A stretch of DNA of 64,000 bases, taken from NCBI GenBank assembly GCA_963728985.1, contig CAVSME010000001.1, positions 868,001 through 932,000 on the forward strand. Reading direction: 5' to 3'. The translations under genes and the position numbers were made by a program. Every line of letters begins with the position of its first letter. Within the stretch, counting starts at the first letter, position 1. Source of the stretch: DASXAI01 sp963728985. GTDB taxonomy: Bacteria; Actinomycetota; Acidimicrobiia; Acidimicrobiales; Ilumatobacteraceae. Under the pieces are notes generated by a model. That model was not told where the DNA came from and did not search any database. It was given only the letters and a program-made list of their open reading frames with translations. Positions 61,304 to 64,000 of the stretch are shown piece after piece.

Positions 61304-61489
61304 GTGACCGACGCCGATCGCGCCCGCCGTCTCGACACCATCGAATCGGACCTGGCCGACGTGGAACTGGCGCTGGCCCGCCTCGAGGCGGGCACCTACG
61401 AGACCTGCGAGGTCTGCTCGGAGGCGCTCGATGCCGCTGTGCTCGCGGTCACACCGGCAGCCCGGCGTTGCGCCGCCTGCGCCCACTGA
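61304..61489 (+). CDS. DksA/TraR-like zinc-finger protein
   Basis: 61 residues from a GTG. A coiled N-terminal helix (IESDLADVELALARLEAGTY) is followed by two cysteine pairs (CEVCSEALD and CAAC at the end), the C4 zinc finger of the DksA/TraR family. At this size it lacks the long coiled-coil that DksA inserts into the RNA polymerase channel. It may still contact polymerase. It diverges from the cyclophilin gene. Role unknown. Confidence 0.75.
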   Translation: MTDADRARRLDTIESDLADVELALARLEAGTYETCEVCSEALDAAVLAVTPAARRCAACAH

Positions 61490-61555
61490 CCTGGTGCTGT
61501 CTGGAGGCGCGAGGCCTCGGGTACGTCGATGTCACCACACCGAAGGAGGCGTCAC

Positions 61556-61717
61556 ATGGGTGGCACGTTCGATGAAGCCAAGGGCCGCGCGAAGGAAGCC
61601 GCTGGCGACCTGACCGACGATGACAGCCTGAAGAACGAGGGCAAGGTCGACAGGGCCGTTGGCAAGGTGAAGGAGAAGGTCGAAGAGACCGCTGACAAGA
61701 TCAAGGACAAGCTCTAG
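61556..61717 (+). CDS. CsbD-like stress protein
   Basis: 53 residues with AAGGAGG ahead of the ATG. The sequence (MGGTFDEAKGRAKEAAGDLT, then GKVDRAVGKVKEKVEETADK) is the lysine-rich, helical CsbD family pattern. Such proteins are abundant under general stress in many bacteria but have no defined activity. A strong terminator follows at 61732-61763, so it is a single-gene transcript or the end of the DksA-like unit. Confidence 0.88.
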   Translation: MGGTFDEAKGRAKEAAGDLTDDDSLKNEGKVDRAVGKVKEKVEETADKIKDKL

Positions 61718-61731
61718 ACCACGCCCGGTGC

Positions 61732-61763
61732 GAGGCGGGTCCCCTCCTTCGGGGGCCCGCCTC
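61732..61763 (+). terminator. Terminator after the CsbD-like gene
   Basis: Stem GAGGCGGG (61732-61739) pairs with CCCGCCTC (61756-61763), with inner CCCC/GGGG pairs around CTCCTTC. A GTTTT lies a few bases later. It is a typical factor-independent terminator. Confidence 0.85.
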
Positions 61764-61832
61764 TCGCTGTTTTGGCGGACGTCGGACGCGGGACCGCCTC
61801 GCTCGGGACCGAGACCGTCGTACCCTCTCGGT

Positions 61833-63299
61833 GTGGCTCGCCGGATCATCCTCGCCGTGACCTCGCTCGGCGCCGCTGCGGGTGCCGTGGTGGCCGGGAC
61901 CACGCTGGCCGATCCTGCCCGCCGCAGCCGCGTCGAGCGCACGGCTCGGGTCTGGCGGCTCACGGCGCGCCGGAGCGCTCATTGGGCGGCGGTCAAGGTG
62001 CGCGGTCGGCGCCTCGATGCCGAACGACGCGCTGCTCTGGAGCAGCAGTTCGCCATCCGCTCGGCCGAGGACGTCGCTCGGGAGCTCGGCCACATGAAGG
62101 GCGCCATCATGAAGGCGGGCCAGTTGATCGGCTTCATCGCCGAGGGCCTGCCGCCGGAGGCCCAGGCCGCCCTGGCCACGTTGCAGGCCGACGTGCCGCC
62201 GATGGCGCCGAGCCTGGCCGAGTCCGTCGTGCGCGCCGAACTCGGCGCCGACCCCGACCGGCTGTTCCTCCAGTGGAACCCCGTGCCGCTCGCTGCCGCG
62301 TCGATCGGCCAGGTGCACCGCGCCGTCCTGCGCGACGGCCGCATCGTGGCGGTCAAGGTGCAGTATCCCGGCGTCGATCGCGCCATCCGCGGCGATCTCG
62401 ACAACGCCGAGCTCCTCTACCGGTTCTTCTCGTCGTTCACGTTGCGGGGCCTCGACGTCAAGGGCCTCGTCGACGAGCTGCGCTCACGCATGGGCGACGA
62501 GCTCGACTACCGCCTCGAAGCCTCGAACCAGCAGGAGCTGGCGGACCGCTACCGCGGCCATCCGTTCATCCGCATCCCGGAGGTGGTGCCCGAGCTGTCG
62601 ACGGGGCGGGTGCTGACCACCGAGTGGGTCGACGGCCTGACATGGGCCGAGTTCGAATCGTCGGCGTCGCCGGCGGCCAAGCAGCGCGCCGGTGAGATCC
62701 TGTTCCGGTTCTCGCAGGGCTCCATCCACCGCCACGGCGTGTTCAACGGTGATCCGCATCCCGGCAACTACCGTTTCCGTGCCGACGGCTCGGTCACCTT
62801 CCTCGACTTCGGTCTGGTGAAGCGGTGGACGGCGGGTGAATGGGAGCGGCTGGCGCCGTGCCTCGACGCCATCGTCGTCGACCGCGACCCCGACGCCCTC
62901 ATCGCCGCCATGGAGGCCGCTCGCTTCCTCCCCAAGGGCACGGGGCTCGATCCCCAGCTGGTCTACGACTACGTCTCCAGCCCGTACGTGCCCTACCTCT
63001 CGGACACGTTCACCTACACCCGGAGCTTCGTCGGCGACACGCTGTCCACGATCCTCGATCTCAACGGGCCGTACGCCGAGGTGATCCGCACCTTGAACAT
63101 GCCGGCGTCGTTCGTGATCCTGGACCGGGTGGTCTGGGGCATGAGCGCGCTGCTCGGCAAGCTCGGCGCCAGCGGTCCGTGGAAGGGCATGCTCCTCGAG
63201 TACCGCAAGAACGCACCACCCTGCACGGCGCTCGGCGTGCAGGAAGCCGAGTGGCTCGCCCGTCAGGCGGACCCACTCGGTTCCCGTGCCATCGGCTAG
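61833..63299 (+). CDS. ABC1/AarF/UbiB-family atypical kinase
   Basis: 488 residues from the GTG at 61833. The N-terminal extension has the KxGQ-type motif (GAIMKAGQLIGFIAEGLPPE), then the Ala-rich nucleotide loop (AAASIGQVHRA), the Lys (VAVKVQYPGVDRAIRGDLDN), GDPHPGN as the catalytic loop and LDFGLVK as the DFG-like motif. These features define the ADCK/UbiB group, which has ATPase activity and acts in isoprenoid quinone or lipid metabolism. The adjacent genes give no quinone link, so its substrate here is uncertain. Confidence 0.88.
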   Translation: MARRIILAVTSLGAAAGAVVAGTTLADPARRSRVERTARVWRLTARRSAHWAAVKVRGRRLDAERRAALEQQFAIRSAEDVARELGHMKGAIMKAGQLIGFIAEGLPPEAQAALATLQADVPPMAPSLAESVVRAELGADPDRLFLQWNPVPLAAASIGQVHRAVLRDGRIVAVKVQYPGVDRAIRGDLDNAELLYRFFSSFTLRGLDVKGLVDELRSRMGDELDYRLEASNQQELADRYRGHPFIRIPEVVPELSTGRVLTTEWVDGLTWAEFESSASPAAKQRAGEILFRFSQGSIHRHGVFNGDPHPGNYRFRADGSVTFLDFGLVKRWTAGEWERLAPCLDAIVVDRDPDALIAAMEAARFLPKGTGLDPQLVYDYVSSPYVPYLSDTFTYTRSFVGDTLSTILDLNGPYAEVIRTLNMPASFVILDRVVWGMSALLGKLGASGPWKGMLLEYRKNAPPCTALGVQEAEWLARQADPLGSRAIG

Positions 63300-64000
63300 C
63301 CCCGACCGTCGCGACGAGCTCCTCGCCGTCGGCGCGCTCGTGTGGGCGGCGGCGCTGTTCGGCAGCAGCTTCGTCGTGGTGAAGGGCGCACTCGACGACA
63401 TGCGCCCCGTGCCGTATCTGGCGGCCCGCTTCTCCCTCGCCGCGCTCGTCTTCGCCGCGCTGGCACGGGGGCGCCGCTCCGGCCCGGGCGAGCTCGGCCT
63501 CGCCCTGCGCGCCGGCGTCACCTACGCCATCGCCAACGTGTGCCAGACGATCGGGCTGGAGCGCATCACGCCGGCCACGTCGGCGTTCCTGACGTACCTG
63601 CTCGTCGTCGCCGTGCCCGTCCTGCAGTTCGTGTTCGCCGCCGTGCGCCCGTCGCGGACGACCGTGCTGGCGATCGCCATCTCCGTAGCCGGCCTCGTGC
63701 TCCTGACGGGCGGGAGCGTCGGGTTCGGCTTCGGATCGCTGATCACCGTCGTCGGCGCCGTGCTGTTCGGCCTCCACATCATCCAGATCGGCGCCGCCGC
63801 CGTCCGCTTCGACGTCGTGCGCTTCAATGCCATCCAGGTCGGCGTGGTGGCCCTGGTCCTCCTCCCCTTCGTGCCGTTCACGGGCGGTGTGCCCACGGGC
63901 GGCGAGTCGTGGCTGGTGATCGTGTACGCCGCCCTCTTCGTGACCGTCGGGACCTTCCTGCCGTGGATGTGGGCGCAGCGCCACCTCCCGCCGACGAGGG
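63286..64000 (+). CDS. EamA/DMT-family transporter, 3' end beyond the window
   Basis: The frame is open to the last base, giving 238 visible residues of an expected 290-300. Starting from a GTG (VPSASPDRRDELLAVGALVW) it overlaps the kinase stop by 14 bases. About eight hydrophobic helices are visible, and the first EamA repeat is clear (GALVWAAALFGSSFVVVKGA, then ARFSLAALVFAAL and GLERITPATSAFLTYLLVVA). The second repeat begins at LITVVGAVLFGLHIIQIG. DMT exporters move amino acids or metabolites out of the cytoplasm. Co-transcription with the kinase is likely. Confidence 0.85.
   Translation, partial: MPSASPDRRDELLAVGALVWAAALFGSSFVVVKGALDDMRPVPYLAARFSLAALVFAALARGRRSGPGELGLALRAGVTYAIANVCQTIGLERITPATSAFLTYLLVVAVPVLQFVFAAVRPSRTTVLAIAISVAGLVLLTGGSVGFGFGSLITVVGAVLFGLHIIQIGAAAVRFDVVRFNAIQVGVVALVLLPFVPFTGGVPTGGESWLVIVYAALFVTVGTFLPWMWAQRHLPPTR

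Overview
The window is high-GC DNA with GTG/TTG starts, ATGA/GTGA gene overlaps and a gene repertoire typical of Actinobacteria: luciferase-like (LLM) flavin/F420 oxidoreductases, a DrrAB-type ABC exporter, GAF-ANTAR regulators, cyclase-STAND-TPR regulators, a DUF2236/MpaB protein, an FHA-FtsK ATPase and a small membrane protein resembling DUF6186. A soil or aquatic lineage such as Acidimicrobiia or Thermoleophilia is plausible. No rRNA or other phylogenetic marker is present, so the taxon is an inference.

Bases 1-22,300 are a compact chromosomal segment. It holds the end of a membrane protein and a sugar epimerase, then an ECF sigma/anti-sigma operon of four overlapping genes facing an FAD amine oxidase. 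A minus-strand operon follows (MFS transporter, fused Fe-S/molybdopterin dehydrogenase, SsnA-like amidohydrolase, LLM oxidoreductase). Next come a solo MazF/PemK-like gene, a nitrilase overlapping a 1,321-residue FHA-FtsK (EssC-like) ATPase, a DrrAB exporter with a divergent MarR gene and a palindromic operator, a lipoprotein, a TrmO-like protein, a VOC protein and an AraC regulator.

Bases 22,300-40,836 are looser and more decayed. They contain cyclic-nucleotide-type regulators, an orphan Phd antitoxin, a TetR/LLM divergent pair with two identical dyads, a multiply frameshifted flavin monooxygenase, remnants of a STAND regulator and of a tyrosine recombinase, two GAF-ANTAR genes, a ferredoxin, a STAS protein and an Hsp20/HTH pair. 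Several stretches of 300-750 bp have no convincing gene.

Bases 40,837-58,555 form a 17.7-kb integrative element. It lies between a complete tRNA-Lys(TTT) gene and a 45-bp perfect copy of that gene's 3' part. Next to the tRNA are a tyrosine integrase, an excisionase-like HTH protein and a MobF/TrwC relaxase-helicase. Paired TTCGCGGCA repeats lie near both ends. Cargo includes two VapBC-like toxin-antitoxin pairs, one intact and one broken cyclase-STAND regulator, a GNAT enzyme, a DUF2254 membrane protein and broken cupin and SnoaL genes. No type IV secretion genes are visible, which fits a mobilizable rather than self-transmissible element.

Bases 58,585-64,000 return to compact chromosome: DUF2236/MpaB, YcaQ-like HTH protein, cyclophilin, DksA/TraR-like zinc finger, CsbD-like protein with a terminator, ABC1 kinase and an incomplete EamA transporter.

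The most unusual global signal is the frameshifts. Five independent genes (amidohydrolase, nitrilase, TetR, STAND regulator, DUF2254) are each broken by the same event, an extra T that turns an expected RGATCT into RGATTCT. This may be a systematic consensus error or a real sequence-specific mutational process.
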